DNA from: PALSA-612 sp035652235
GTDB lineage: Bacteria; Actinomycetota; Thermoleophilia; Gaiellales; Gaiellaceae
Reading direction: 5' to 3'
Assembly: GCA_035652235.1 (NCBI GenBank)
Contig: DASREE010000015.1
Location: forward strand, 1 to 64,000
DNA length: 64,000 bases
A program made the position numbers and the translations under genes. The notes beneath the pieces are model-generated. The model ran no database searches. It was not told the origin of the DNA and worked only from the letters and a program-made list of their open reading frames with translations. Below, piece after piece: positions 8,067-16,351 of the stretch. The first letter of the stretch is position 1, and each line of letters starts with the position of its first letter.

Positions 8067-8971
8067 GCGTCGAGCGCTTCCTCGTCACCGGCGCCCTCGG
8101 CTGCATCGGCGCGTGGGCGGCGACGCTGCTCGTCCGCGAGGGCACAGACGTCGTCGCCTACGACCTCGGCGAGGACGACCACCGCCTCCGCGTCGTCGCC
8201 TCGCCGGAGGAGATCGCCGCGATCACGTTCGTCCGCGGCGACGTGACGAGCCTCGACCAGCTCCTGGACACGCTCGCGGCGCACGAGATCACGCACGTCC
8301 TGCACCTCGCGGCGCTGCAGCTCCCCTTCGTCCGCGCCGACCCGCCGCTCGGCGCCCGGGTCAACGTCGTCGGCACCGTCAACGTCTTCGAGGCGGCCAA
8401 GCGCCACGGCCTCGCCACGCCGGTTGCCTACGCGAGCACGGCGGCCGTCTACGACGAGCACGGCGCGCACGCGCCCCGCTCGCTCTACGGCGTGTTCAAG
8501 CAGGCGAACGAGGGCACCGCCCGTGTCTACTGGGCGGACGACGGGGTCGCGAGCGTCGGTATCCGCCCCTACACCGTCTTCGGCCCCGCGCGCGACCAGG
8601 GCCTCACCTCGGCGCCGACGACGGCCATGCAGGCCGCGGCGAGGGGCGAGCCGTACCGCATTCCCTTCGGCGGGCGCACCGAGCTCCACTACGCGCCGGA
8701 CGTGGCACGCGGCTTCGTCGCCGCCGCCCGCTCCGGACGGGAGGGCGCCTCCGTGTTCGACTTCCCCGGCAGGTCGGTGTCGATGGCGGAGGTGATCGCC
8801 GCGATCGAGGCGGCCGTCCCCGAGGCCGCCGGCCTCGTCACGTTCGACGACGTACCGCTGCCCTTCCCACCGGAGCTCCCGGGCGAGCGCCTGGACGCGC
8901 AGGTGACGCCGTTCGAGACCGCGGTCCGCGAGACGATTGACCGCTTCCGCGACGCCGATCGGCGCAGGTGA
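8063..8971 (+). CDS. NAD-dependent epimerase/dehydratase family protein (sugar dehydrogenase or epimerase)
   Basis: 302 residues; extended SDR fold. The N-terminal TGALGCIGAW is the GxxGxxG nucleotide motif. An acidic DLGED follows the second strand, suggesting NAD. HLAALQ, ASTAAVY and the catalytic YGVFKQ (YxxxK) follow. The GTG start overlaps the ALDH stop by four bases. In this context it could oxidise the sugar or uronate feeding the two preceding enzymes (uronate dehydrogenases have this fold), but an epimerase role is equally open. Confidence 0.75.
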   Translation: MSVERFLVTGALGCIGAWAATLLVREGTDVVAYDLGEDDHRLRVVASPEEIAAITFVRGDVTSLDQLLDTLAAHEITHVLHLAALQLPFVRADPPLGARVNVVGTVNVFEAAKRHGLATPVAYASTAAVYDEHGAHAPRSLYGVFKQANEGTARVYWADDGVASVGIRPYTVFGPARDQGLTSAPTTAMQAAARGEPYRIPFGGRTELHYAPDVARGFVAAARSGREGASVFDFPGRSVSMAEVIAAIEAAVPEAAGLVTFDDVPLPFPPELPGERLDAQVTPFETAVRETIDRFRDADRRR

Positions 8972-9274
8972 CGCGCGGCCGACCGGCCTCCGCGGCGTCC
9001 TCGCCCCCTGGGGGCGCACGTCGCCCGCGCCCACCGCCGGCTGAGCGAGCGCCAGCTCTCTGACGCCGCTTGCCCGTAGGCGGCGCCGGGGCGCTGGCAG
9101 CCGCTCGTCGCCGCGGGCGCCGTCGCCCGCGTGCTCGCCCGGCGGAGCTCGTTCGTCGTGCTCGCGCTCGGACGCGCGCTCGAGCTCGCCGCCGCCGAGC
9201 TCCTCTCCCACGCTGAAGCAACGCTTAACGTCCTCTCCCCTCGCCCCTAACGGCGCCCGCGTATACGCATCGGG
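8972..9274. other. Intergenic region without a supported gene
   Basis: About 300 bases. A frame on the plus strand from about 9090 to 9250 reads RWQPLVAAGAVARVLARRS and then an Ala/Leu-rich stretch to a TAA. It has no start codon and is cut by TAG just upstream, so it may be a decayed coding remnant. The last 60 bases are less GC-rich and contain the palindrome GCGTATACGC; its TATACG lies nine bases before the esterase GTG and could be a -10 element for a leaderless transcript. Confidence 0.4.
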
Positions 9275-10156
9275 GTGAGGGTCTCCGCTGCGTCGCTCGT
9301 CTTCGCAGGCCTGCTCGCCGGGTTGCCGGCGGCGGCGCCGTCGCGAGCGCCCGTGCCCGGGTTCGCCCGCGTCCAGGTGGGACCCGCCGGCGGCACCGTC
9401 TGGAAGGGCACCGTCCCCGGCGAGAGCGCCGGCGCGCGCGGCCGTCCCACCTTCGTCTACCTCCCGCCCGGCTACTCGCCCTCCAGGCGCTACCCGGTCG
9501 CGTACCTCCTGCACGGCATGCCGGGCGGCCCGACGAGCTACGTGTACTCGCTCCACCTGGCCGAGCGCGCGGACGCGCTCATCGCCTCCGGGCGCACGCG
9601 TCCGTTCATCGCCGTCTGCCCACCCGCCGGTACGCACCACGGCTACTACTCGGGCGAGTGGGCCGGCGTCTGGGAGGACTACCTCGTCCGCCGCGTCGTG
9701 CCGTGGGTCGACACCAACCTGCCGACGGTCGCCTCCGCCGCCGGGCGCGTGCTCGCAGGCCTGTCCGCGGGCGGCTTCGGCGCGGTCTCGATCGGCCTGC
9801 GCCACCTGGGGGTGTTCGGCGTGCTCGAGTCGTGGAGCGGGTACTTCCATCCGTTCGCGGACGGCCCGCTCGCGCACGCGGACCGGGCCGTGCTCGACCG
9901 GCACGACCCGACGCTCCTCGTGCGCAGGAAGGCGGCGGCGGTGCGTCGCCTCGGCGTCCGCTTCGAGCTCTCGACGGGCGTCGCCCACGGCGCGATCACG
10001 CCTGCGCTGACGGCGGCGTTCGCGCGCGAGCTCGCCTCGTTCGGCCTGCCCGTCGCCGTCTGGCACGTGCCGGCGAGCGTGCGCACGCCGGACTACGGCG
10101 ACCAGCTGACCCACGGCCTCGCCTTCGCCTTCGCCCCTCCCGCGCACGCCGGCTGA
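9275..10156 (+). CDS. Secreted esterase, Fes/esterase-D type alpha/beta hydrolase
   Basis: 293 residues. A signal peptide covers about 1-22 (LVFAGLLAGLPAAAPS). The alpha/beta-hydrolase core includes YLPPGYSPSRRYPVAYLLHG with the HGMPGG oxyanion region and the nucleophile elbow GLSAGGFGA (Ser about 164). PDYGDQLTHGLAF near the C-terminus probably carries the catalytic His. It belongs to the putative-esterase group with enterochelin esterase, antigen 85-like and S-formylglutathione hydrolase relatives; the substrate is unknown. The start is GTG with little visible ribosome binding site. Confidence 0.8.
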   Translation: MRVSAASLVFAGLLAGLPAAAPSRAPVPGFARVQVGPAGGTVWKGTVPGESAGARGRPTFVYLPPGYSPSRRYPVAYLLHGMPGGPTSYVYSLHLAERADALIASGRTRPFIAVCPPAGTHHGYYSGEWAGVWEDYLVRRVVPWVDTNLPTVASAAGRVLAGLSAGGFGAVSIGLRHLGVFGVLESWSGYFHPFADGPLAHADRAVLDRHDPTLLVRRKAAAVRRLGVRFELSTGVAHGAITPALTAAFARELASFGLPVAVWHVPASVRTPDYGDQLTHGLAFAFAPPAHAG

Positions 10157-10409
10157 CCTCGACGCCCGGCTGCCCCGAGAAGGCCCTCCATCCCACGTCA
10201 CAGACTGCTTCCGTGGCAGGACGCGCCTCGTCAGGGGCATGTTCGGCCGCCCGCGGCGCGCGGCCGGGAGTCGCCTCGGCTCGCAGGCTCGACGTCCCCG
10301 GAAGCCCGGCGAGGCTCCTCTCGAACCCGGCGGCCCTGCGAGCGAAGCGGCGTATAGTTGCGTCGCGGCCCAACGAGGGGCCGCGAGACGACAACTGGGG
10401 GAGGCAACG

Positions 10410-12188
10410 ATGGCGGAAATCCGCGGCTGTGACCTCGTCGTCGACTACCTGATCAAGGAGAAGGTGCCGTACCTCTTCGGCTACGCCGGGCACGGCGCCG
10501 TGGGGCTGCTCGACGGCGTCTACAACCGCTCCGACGAGATCAAGATCATCTTCCCGCGCATCGAGTCGGCTGCCGGCTACATGGCCGACGCGTACTTCCG
10601 CGCTTCGGGGCAGGTGATCCCCGTGTACACCTCGACCGGCCCTGGCCCGATGCTGCTCACGGTCGCGATGGGCAACGCGTTCTACGACTCGTCCGCGTTC
10701 ATCGCCATCACCGGACAGGTCGCGACGAACCAGTACGACTCGGGGGCGCTGCAGGAGGAGTACCGCCACCACCAGGCGGACTTCCCGTCGCTGGCGAAGG
10801 TGATCACGAAGCGGAGCTTCCAGGCGCACTCGGTCGAGGACCTGTCCAAGTTCCTGCCGAAGGCGTTCAAGCTCGCCCGCACCGGCCGCCCGGGCCCAGT
10901 CCACATCGACGTTCCCTACGACCTGTGGATCCGCACGGGCGACGTCGAGGTGCCCGAGCCGGAGGAGCGCTCGCTGCAGCTGAACTGGCGCACACCCGGC
11001 TCGCCTGAGGCGGTGGCGAAGGCGTACGAGCTGCTGACGAAGGCGAAGCGGCCGCTCGTCCTGGCGGGCGGCGGCGTCGTCGCCTCGGACGCGACCGCCG
11101 AGCTCCGTGCCTTCGCCGAGCACGTGAACGTGCCCGTCTACTCGACGTTCATGGGCAAGGGCGTGCTGTCCGCGAACGACCCGCTCTACCTCGGCATCGC
11201 CGGCTGCTGGGGCGAGTACCCGGCCCAGGAGGCGGCGCGCAACGCCGACGTGATCCTCGCCATCGGCGCCCGCTTCTCCGACATCCACTGCTCGTCCTGG
11301 GTGCCCGGCTACACGTACAACATCCCGCCGACGAAGCTGATCCACGTCGACATCGACCCGACCGAGATCGGCCGCAACTACCCGACCGAGCTCGGCATCG
11401 TCGGCGACGCCCGCGAGGTGCTGAAGCAGCTGCTCGAGCTCGCGAGCCGCAGCCCGAAGCGCGAGCGGACGTCCTGGCACGACGACGTCGACGCGTGGAA
11501 GCTCGAGTGGCAGAACTTCATCGGGCCGGAGATGGCGTCCGAGGCGACGCCGATCGACCCGCGGCGCGTGGTCGGCGAGCTGCGCAAGGCAGCGCCCGAC
11601 AACACGCTCATGATCACCGACACGGGCAACCACCAGACGTGGGTCGAGCAGTACTGGGCAGCCTACGAGCCGCGCAGCGTGTTCACGCCCGGCGGCTTCG
11701 CAGGGATGGGCTTCGGCACGTGCGGCGTCCTCGGCGTCAAGCTGGCGCGGCCCGACCGGCCGGCCGTCTGCGTGACGAGCGACGGCAGCTTCATGATGTT
11801 CCCCGGCGCGGTCGCCACCGCCGTCGAGCACGACCTCCCGGTCGTCTGGGTCGTCTTCAACAACTACACGATCGGCGTCATCCGCGACCTGCAGCGCTTC
11901 TACATGGACAACCGCGAGATCGGCACCAGCTTCATGAAGCACGCGACCGGCGAGCTGTGGAATCCGGACTTCGCCAAGCTGGCCGAGGCGATGGGAGCCG
12001 GGTCGATCTCGGTCGAGCAGCCGGGCGACCTCGCAGACGCGTTCGACACCGCCTTCAAGGCGGGGAAGCCGTTCCTCGTCGACGTGAAGGTGAACCGCGA
12101 CACGGCGGTGCCGCTGATCGGGACGTGGCAGTTCCCGCCGATCGTGCAGGCCGAGCCGACCTTCGGAAAGCGGCTGGTGATCACGTAG
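10410..12188 (+). CDS. Thiamine-diphosphate-dependent enzyme of the acetolactate synthase family
   Basis: 592 residues with the three-domain ThDP layout. In the N-terminal PYR domain the catalytic Glu is in ESAAGYMADAY (about 52). The middle domain has KRPLVLAGGGV and the PP domain has TSDGSFMMF (about 456) followed by the Mg ligand in NNYTIGV. The usual GDG is SDG here. It is longer than a typical IlvB and no regulatory subunit follows, so branched-chain synthesis is not implied; sulfoacetaldehyde acetyltransferase, oxalyl-CoA decarboxylase or carboligase roles are possible. GGGGGAGG precedes the ATG, and TATAGT at 10353-10358 is a plausible -10. Confidence 0.8.
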   Translation: MAEIRGCDLVVDYLIKEKVPYLFGYAGHGAVGLLDGVYNRSDEIKIIFPRIESAAGYMADAYFRASGQVIPVYTSTGPGPMLLTVAMGNAFYDSSAFIAITGQVATNQYDSGALQEEYRHHQADFPSLAKVITKRSFQAHSVEDLSKFLPKAFKLARTGRPGPVHIDVPYDLWIRTGDVEVPEPEERSLQLNWRTPGSPEAVAKAYELLTKAKRPLVLAGGGVVASDATAELRAFAEHVNVPVYSTFMGKGVLSANDPLYLGIAGCWGEYPAQEAARNADVILAIGARFSDIHCSSWVPGYTYNIPPTKLIHVDIDPTEIGRNYPTELGIVGDAREVLKQLLELASRSPKRERTSWHDDVDAWKLEWQNFIGPEMASEATPIDPRRVVGELRKAAPDNTLMITDTGNHQTWVEQYWAAYEPRSVFTPGGFAGMGFGTCGVLGVKLARPDRPAVCVTSDGSFMMFPGAVATAVEHDLPVVWVVFNNYTIGVIRDLQRFYMDNREIGTSFMKHATGELWNPDFAKLAEAMGAGSISVEQPGDLADAFDTAFKAGKPFLVDVKVNRDTAVPLIGTWQFPPIVQAEPTFGKRLVIT

Positions 12189-12222
12189 CGACGTGAGCCT
12201 CCCGTAGCGACGTGAGCCTCCG
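12185..12222 (+). repeat. Tandem duplication of a 19-bp unit carrying a start codon
   Basis: The unit GTAGCGACGTGAGCCTCC plus C or G occurs twice head-to-tail (12185-12203 and 12204-12222). Each copy contains a GTG followed by AGCCTCC. The first GTG (12193) opens a four-codon frame that ends in the TAG of the second copy; the second GTG (12212) starts the chelatase gene. The unit also contains the TAG that stops the preceding gene. Confidence 0.85.
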
Positions 12223-13264
12223 CTTCTACCCGTTCAGCGCGATCGTCGAGCAGGAGCGCCTCAAGCAGGCGCTCCTGCTCAACGCGGTCAACCCGGCGGT
12301 CGGCGGCGTCCTCGTCGTCGGCCCGAGCGGGACCGGCAAGTCGACGGCCGTGCGCGGCCTGGCCGAACTCCTGCCCGAGATCGAGGTGGTCGCCGACTGC
12401 CCGTACTCCTGCGACCCGGGCGATCCCTGCCCCGCCTGCCGGGAACGCGGCGACCTGCCCCGGGCACGGCGGCGCAGGCGCATCGTCACGCTCCCGCTGA
12501 ACGCGACCGAGGACCGCGTGTCGGGCACGGTCGACATCGCGCGGGCGCTGCGCGAGGGCGAGCGGGCCCTCGAGCCCGGGCTGCTCGCCGAGGCGAACCG
12601 CGGCATCCTCTACGTGGACGAGATCAACCTGCTCGACGACCACCTGACGGACGTGCTGCTCGACGCGGCCGCCCTCGGCGTGAACGTCGTCGAGCGCGAG
12701 GGCGTGTCCGTCTCGCACCCGGCCCGCTTCATCCTCGTCGGCACGATGAACGAGGAGGAGGGCGAGCTGCGCCCGCAGATCGCCGACCGGATCGGGCTCC
12801 GCGTGGAGGTGGAGGCGGTGTCCGACCCGGAGGCCCGCGCGGAGATCATGCGCCGGCGCGAGGCGTTCACCGCCGACCCGGAGGGGTTCCTGGCCGAGTA
12901 CGCAGCCGCGCAGGCCGAGCTGGCAAGGGAGCTCGCGACCGCCGAGCGGCTCCTCCCCGAGGTGCGGCTCCCCGACCACCTGTACGCCGCGGTCGCGCAG
13001 CTCGTCGTCAAGGCGGGCGTCTCCAGCCACCGCGCCGACGTCACCATCCTCGAGTGCGCGAAGGCGACGGCGGCGCTGGCCGGGCGCACGCAGGCGGGGC
13101 CGGACGACGTCGTCTCGGCGGCCGGCCTGGCGCTCGGCCACCGGCTTCCGGCCGACCCGTTCGCGCCGCCGCCGAGCCTCGAGCCGCACATCGTGCGCCG
13201 CCTGCTCGACGAGGCAGTGGAGCTCGAGCGCTCAAAAAAAGCCGCGGCGAACCCGGTGAGGTAG
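12212..13264 (+). CDS. chlI: Mg/Co-chelatase AAA+ ATPase (ChlI-like short product of a frameshifting chlD gene)
   Basis: 350 residues in the zero frame. It has the BchI/ChlI landmarks: FYPFSAIVEQERLKQALL, Walker A GPSGTGKST (about 38-46), the Cys-containing insertion CDPGDPCPACRERG, Walker B LYVDEINLLDD, then VGTMNEEEGELRPQIADR and a helical AAA+ lid with SHRADVTILECAKA. ChlI-type hexamers drive Mg insertion into protoporphyrin; in non-photosynthetic B12 producers ChlI/D-like subunits serve cobaltochelatase with CobN, the likelier role here because no bacteriochlorophyll genes are visible. The end of the frame contains an A7 run (13234-13240) where a -1 shift would lead into the VWA half. Confidence 0.88.
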   Translation: MSLRFYPFSAIVEQERLKQALLLNAVNPAVGGVLVVGPSGTGKSTAVRGLAELLPEIEVVADCPYSCDPGDPCPACRERGDLPRARRRRRIVTLPLNATEDRVSGTVDIARALREGERALEPGLLAEANRGILYVDEINLLDDHLTDVLLDAAALGVNVVEREGVSVSHPARFILVGTMNEEEGELRPQIADRIGLRVEVEAVSDPEARAEIMRRREAFTADPEGFLAEYAAAQAELARELATAERLLPEVRLPDHLYAAVAQLVVKAGVSSHRADVTILECAKATAALAGRTQAGPDDVVSAAGLALGHRLPADPFAPPPSLEPHIVRRLLDEAVELERSKKAAANPVR

Positions 13265-13280
13265 GCCTCGAGCTCGAGGC
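13219..13280 (+). promoter_or_regulatory. Candidate programmed -1 ribosomal frameshift site
   Basis: In the zero frame the codons are TCA AAA AAA GCC, giving the slippery heptamer A-AAA-AAA at 13234-13240, the only A7 I noticed in this very GC-rich window. A Shine-Dalgarno-like GGAG (13219-13222) sits 11 bases upstream, the spacing that stimulates -1 shifts in dnaX. The perfect palindrome GCCTCGAGCTCGAGGC (13265-13280) lies downstream, a little far away but able to form a hairpin. The zero-frame stop is TAG at 13262-13264. A -1 shift continues in frame as SRGEPGEV into the VWA part. Confidence 0.75.
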
Positions 13281-14124
13281 GGAGCCGACGGGTGCCCCGG
13301 GAATCGAGCGGCTGGAGATCCGCGAGGCGCACGTGTTCGGGCACGAGCTGCGCCGGGACGGCACCGAGCGGACGCGGCCCGGGCGGCGGGCGCGCTCGCT
13401 CGCGAGCCACCGCAAGGGCAAGTACTCGCGGCACCGGCTGGACGTCCGCGGCCCGGCGGACGTCGCCGTCGACGCCACCCTGCGCGCGGCGGCCGTGCGC
13501 GTCCGACGGGCGCCGATCCGCGTCCGCTCGGACGACCTGCGCCGGAAGGTGCGCGAGCACCGTTCCCCGTTCGCCGTCTGCTTCGTGGTCGACAACTCCT
13601 GGTCGGTGCACGCCGAGCGGATGGTCGAGAAGGTGAAAGGCGTCGTCTTCCGGCTGCTCGAGGACGCGACCGGGCGCGGCGACAAGGTGGCGCTCGTCGC
13701 CTTCCGCGGGGGCGTGCCGGAGGCGACGGTGGCGCTGCCCTTCACGTCCAGCCTGGCGGCGGCGACGAGGAGGCTGAAGCGGGTGCCGCTGAGCGGTCAG
13801 ACGCCGCTGGCCGACGCGCTCAGACGAGCGCGCATCCTGCTCCGCCAGGAGCTGTCGAAGCACCCGAACGCGGTCCCGCTCGTCGTCGTCGTCACGGACG
13901 GCGAGCCGACCGTGCCGCTGCGGGCCGGCTCGAGCGCGACGGCCGACACGCTCGCCGAGGGGCGCGCGCTGCGCCGCGCCCGCATCCGCTGCGTCGTCGT
14001 CGACACCTCCGACGGCGAGCGCACCTGCACGCACGAGCTTGCGCACGTGAGCGGCGGCGCCCGCGTCACGCTGGCGGCGCTGTCGCCCGAGCTCCTGCTC
14101 GCGGCCGCGGAGGCGAGCGTTTGA
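13240..14124 (+). CDS. chlD: VWA (ChlD C-terminal) half of the chelatase subunit, reached by -1 frameshift
   Basis: From the slip site this frame adds 294 residues to the 343 before it, predicting a 637-residue ChlD/BchD-size protein. The linker is acidic then basic (GRRARSLASHRKGKYSR), then DVAVDATLRAAA, and a VWA domain with FVVDNSWSVHAERM (DxSxS-like: D-N-S-W-S), SGQTPLADAL and VVVVTDGEPT. There is no convincing independent start: upstream in-frame GTGs lie inside the AAA+ region, and the first GTG after the junction (about 13339) would remove the linker start. The stop overlaps the next gene's TTG by four bases. Confidence 0.82.
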   Translation, partial: SRGEPGEVGLELEAEPTGAPGIERLEIREAHVFGHELRRDGTERTRPGRRARSLASHRKGKYSRHRLDVRGPADVAVDATLRAAAVRVRRAPIRVRSDDLRRKVREHRSPFAVCFVVDNSWSVHAERMVEKVKGVVFRLLEDATGRGDKVALVAFRGGVPEATVALPFTSSLAAATRRLKRVPLSGQTPLADALRRARILLRQELSKHPNAVPLVVVVTDGEPTVPLRAGSSATADTLAEGRALRRARIRCVVVDTSDGERTCTHELAHVSGGARVTLAALSPELLLAAAEASV

Positions 14125-14573
14125 CGGCGCCGCGCGAGCGCCCGGTCGAGTGGGCGGCGCTGACGACGACGCACGGCGAGGTGCTCGACGCCTTCGCTTC
14201 GTACTGCCGCGACGAGCTCGAGGACGTGGACGTGCTCGCGCAGACGCCGACCAGGCTCGACCTCGCCTGGCGCCGCGAGCGGTCGAGCGTCGAGCTCGCC
14301 GACGCGCCGCCGGCCGGGCGCGAAGAGCCGACGCTCCTCGTCACCGCGCTCACGGACGAGCTCGTCTCGACGCTCCTCGACGACGCCTCGCTCCGCGCCC
14401 GCGTCGCCGTCTACGACCTCGCGCGGCTGGAGAAGGTGAACGCGGTCCGCTCGAGCGTGTTCGTGCACTTCGAGTGGTTCCTGCGCGACGCGTACGGCGT
14501 GAAGCTCGTCGCCTCGGACGCGTTCACGCGCGGCCTCGTCGACCGCGGGATCATCTCGCTGGGCTTCGGCTGA
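14121..14573 (+). CDS. Hypothetical protein coupled to the chelatase gene
   Basis: 150 residues from a TTG that overlaps the chlD stop (TTGA). It is a soluble, mixed alpha/beta sequence with no signal or membrane segment: HGEVLDAFASYCRDELEDVDV near the start, then VYDLARLEKVNAVRSSVFVH and RGLVDRGIISLGFG at the end. I do not recognise the family. The tight overlap suggests a partner or accessory of the chelatase ATPase. Length and codon pattern fit a real gene. Confidence 0.65.
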   Translation: MTAPRERPVEWAALTTTHGEVLDAFASYCRDELEDVDVLAQTPTRLDLAWRRERSSVELADAPPAGREEPTLLVTALTDELVSTLLDDASLRARVAVYDLARLEKVNAVRSSVFVHFEWFLRDAYGVKLVASDAFTRGLVDRGIISLGFG

Positions 14574-14723
14574 CCCGTCCCGAGCGACCGCGCGGGGGAT
14601 GTGCGGCGCCGCTCCTTCCCACCGTCGGAAGGCGAACGCCCGGCGCGCGAGTTGACGCCGTCCGGCGGCGGTGGTTGAGTCGCGCCGCTGGTCGCAATCG
14701 CAACGGCGAGACTGGAGGTCTCC

Positions 14724-15131
14724 GTGAGCAACGGCAACACCGGCCCGCTCGGACAGCCGCGGGGCGTCGGCTTCGGGATCCTGATGTTCGTCGTCACCCT
14801 CGGCGTCTACGGCTGGTACTGGGCGTACAAGACGGCGGAGGAGATGAAGCGGCACACCGGGGACGGGATCGGCGGCGTCATCGCGCTCGTCATCCAGATC
14901 CTCGTCCCCGCGGTCAACGGCTTCGTGATCGCGTCCGAGATCGGGAGAATGTACGAGCGCGACGGCCAGCGGCCGCCGGTGAGCGGATGGACCGGGCTCT
15001 GGCTGTTCCCCGGGATCTATCTCTTCCTGATCGGCGGCTTCGTGTGGTGGTTCAAGGTGCAGGGGGCGCTGAACGACTACTGGAAGGCGAAAACCCTCAT
15101 CGCGGGCGCGTCCACCACAGCGGCCGCCTGA
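14724..15131 (+). CDS. DUF4234 membrane protein
   Basis: 135 residues with the DUF4234 pattern: a short Gly/Pro-rich start, a first span GILMFVVTLGVYGWYWAYK with the family's YxWYW-like core, a second IALVIQILVPAVNGFVIASEI, and a third LWLFPGIYLFLIGGFVWWFK. It ends ALNDYWKA plus a short polar tail. CTGGAGGT precedes the GTG start. TTGACG at 14652-14657 with TTGAGT 17 bases later is a weak promoter candidate. Function of the family is unknown. Confidence 0.8.
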   Translation: MSNGNTGPLGQPRGVGFGILMFVVTLGVYGWYWAYKTAEEMKRHTGDGIGGVIALVIQILVPAVNGFVIASEIGRMYERDGQRPPVSGWTGLWLFPGIYLFLIGGFVWWFKVQGALNDYWKAKTLIAGASTTAAA

Positions 15132-15159
15132 GCGGCAGGACGCTCGACACCGACCCGGC

Positions 15160-16338
15160 TCAGCCGACGGCGGGCTCGCCCTGGAGCGCGTGCGCCTGCA
15201 GCCGCTCGTGGGTGAGGCCGAGCGAGGAGAGGAACAGGCACGCCTCGATGCCGACGATCAGCCACAGCGAGGTCGAGAACGAGCCGGTCGCGTCGCGCAC
15301 GACGCCGAGCACGAGCGGAGCGGCGGCCGTGAGCACGTAGCCGACGCCGAGCATCATCGCCGCCACCGCGCCCGCCTGCGCCGGGTCGCGCGACAGGTCG
15401 AGCGGCAACGTCATCGCCAGCGGGAAGAGCGTCCCGATCCCGATCCCGATCAGCACCGCCCACAGCCAGCCGCCCCCCGGGAGGAGCTGCACGCCGAGCA
15501 GCCCGCTCATCTGCACGAGCGCGGCCGAGGCGAGGTACAGGCGGCGCGAGCCCCACCGGTCGGCGAGCCACGGGATGGCGAGCCCAGCCGGTACCGTCAC
15601 CGCCTGCACGACCGCGAGGAGCGCGCCCGCCTTGCCGTCGCTCCAGCCGTGCTCGACGTACGCGTCCGGGAGCCAGGCCGACAGGCCGTAGAAGCAGATG
15701 GCGATCATCGTGAACACCCCGGTCACGCCCCACGCCGTCGCGCTGCGCACGGGCAGCCGCGGCGGCCGCACGCGTACGCGCTCCCGCTCCGAGCCGCCGA
15801 GACCGAGCCAGGCGGCGCACGACAGCGCCGCCGCCGCGGCGAGCGCGCCGAGCGAGAAGCGCCATCCCCCGTGCAGGTGCGCGAGCGGCACCGCGAGCGC
15901 GGCGGAGGCGGCCGAGCCCACCTGGATGCCACTGGCGTAGATGCCGGTGGCGAAGGCGGGGCGGTGCGACAGCCTCTCCTTGACGACCGCGGGCAGCAGC
16001 GTGCCGGAGATGGCGATGCCGACGCCCACCGGGAACGTGAACAGGAGGAGGACGGCGGCGTCGGGGACGGCGACGCGCAGCAGCCCTCCGGCCGCGATCA
16101 GCGCGACGGAGCCGGCGATCGCGAGCCGCGGGCCGATCGCGCCCGCCACGTACGCCGCGGCCGGAGCGAACACGCCCATGCACAGCACCGGGATCGAGCC
16201 GAGCAGGCCGGCGACCGCGTGCGACACGCCGAGGTCGGACTGGATCGACGGGACGAGCGGGCCGACGCCGACGATCTGCGTTCGCAGCGCCAGGGCGACG
16301 AGGAAGAGCGCCGCGACGAAGCGCACCTGGTGACGCAC
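15160..16338 (-). CDS. MFS transporter, CynX/NimT type
   Basis: 392 residues with about 12 hydrophobic spans. It starts RHQVRFVAALFLVALALRT and continues IVGVGPLVPSIQSDLGVSHAVAGLLGSIPVL, the typical opening of the CynX/NimT cyanate and 2-nitroimidazole transporter branch. DRWGSRRLYL matches the MFS loop motif between the two halves. The GTG start at 16338 is chosen because longer starts would run through the monooxygenase-like gene 13 bases upstream. The substrate is unknown; coupling to an ABM-domain gene suggests export of a small toxic or secondary metabolite, which is inference. Confidence 0.82.
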   Translation of the reverse strand: MRHQVRFVAALFLVALALRTQIVGVGPLVPSIQSDLGVSHAVAGLLGSIPVLCMGVFAPAAAYVAGAIGPRLAIAGSVALIAAGGLLRVAVPDAAVLLLFTFPVGVGIAISGTLLPAVVKERLSHRPAFATGIYASGIQVGSAASAALAVPLAHLHGGWRFSLGALAAAAALSCAAWLGLGGSERERVRVRPPRLPVRSATAWGVTGVFTMIAICFYGLSAWLPDAYVEHGWSDGKAGALLAVVQAVTVPAGLAIPWLADRWGSRRLYLASAALVQMSGLLGVQLLPGGGWLWAVLIGIGIGTLFPLAMTLPLDLSRDPAQAGAVAAMMLGVGYVLTAAAPLVLGVVRDATGSFSTSLWLIVGIEACLFLSSLGLTHERLQAHALQGEPAVG

Positions 16339-16351
16339 GCCGCCGGCCGCG

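Noticed and set aside
12212..14124. Reading the chelatase genes as a simple frameshift pseudogene
   Set aside because: Both halves are intact, the junction is exactly a slippery heptamer with an upstream Shine-Dalgarno-like site, and the short product alone is a full ChlI-size ATPase.
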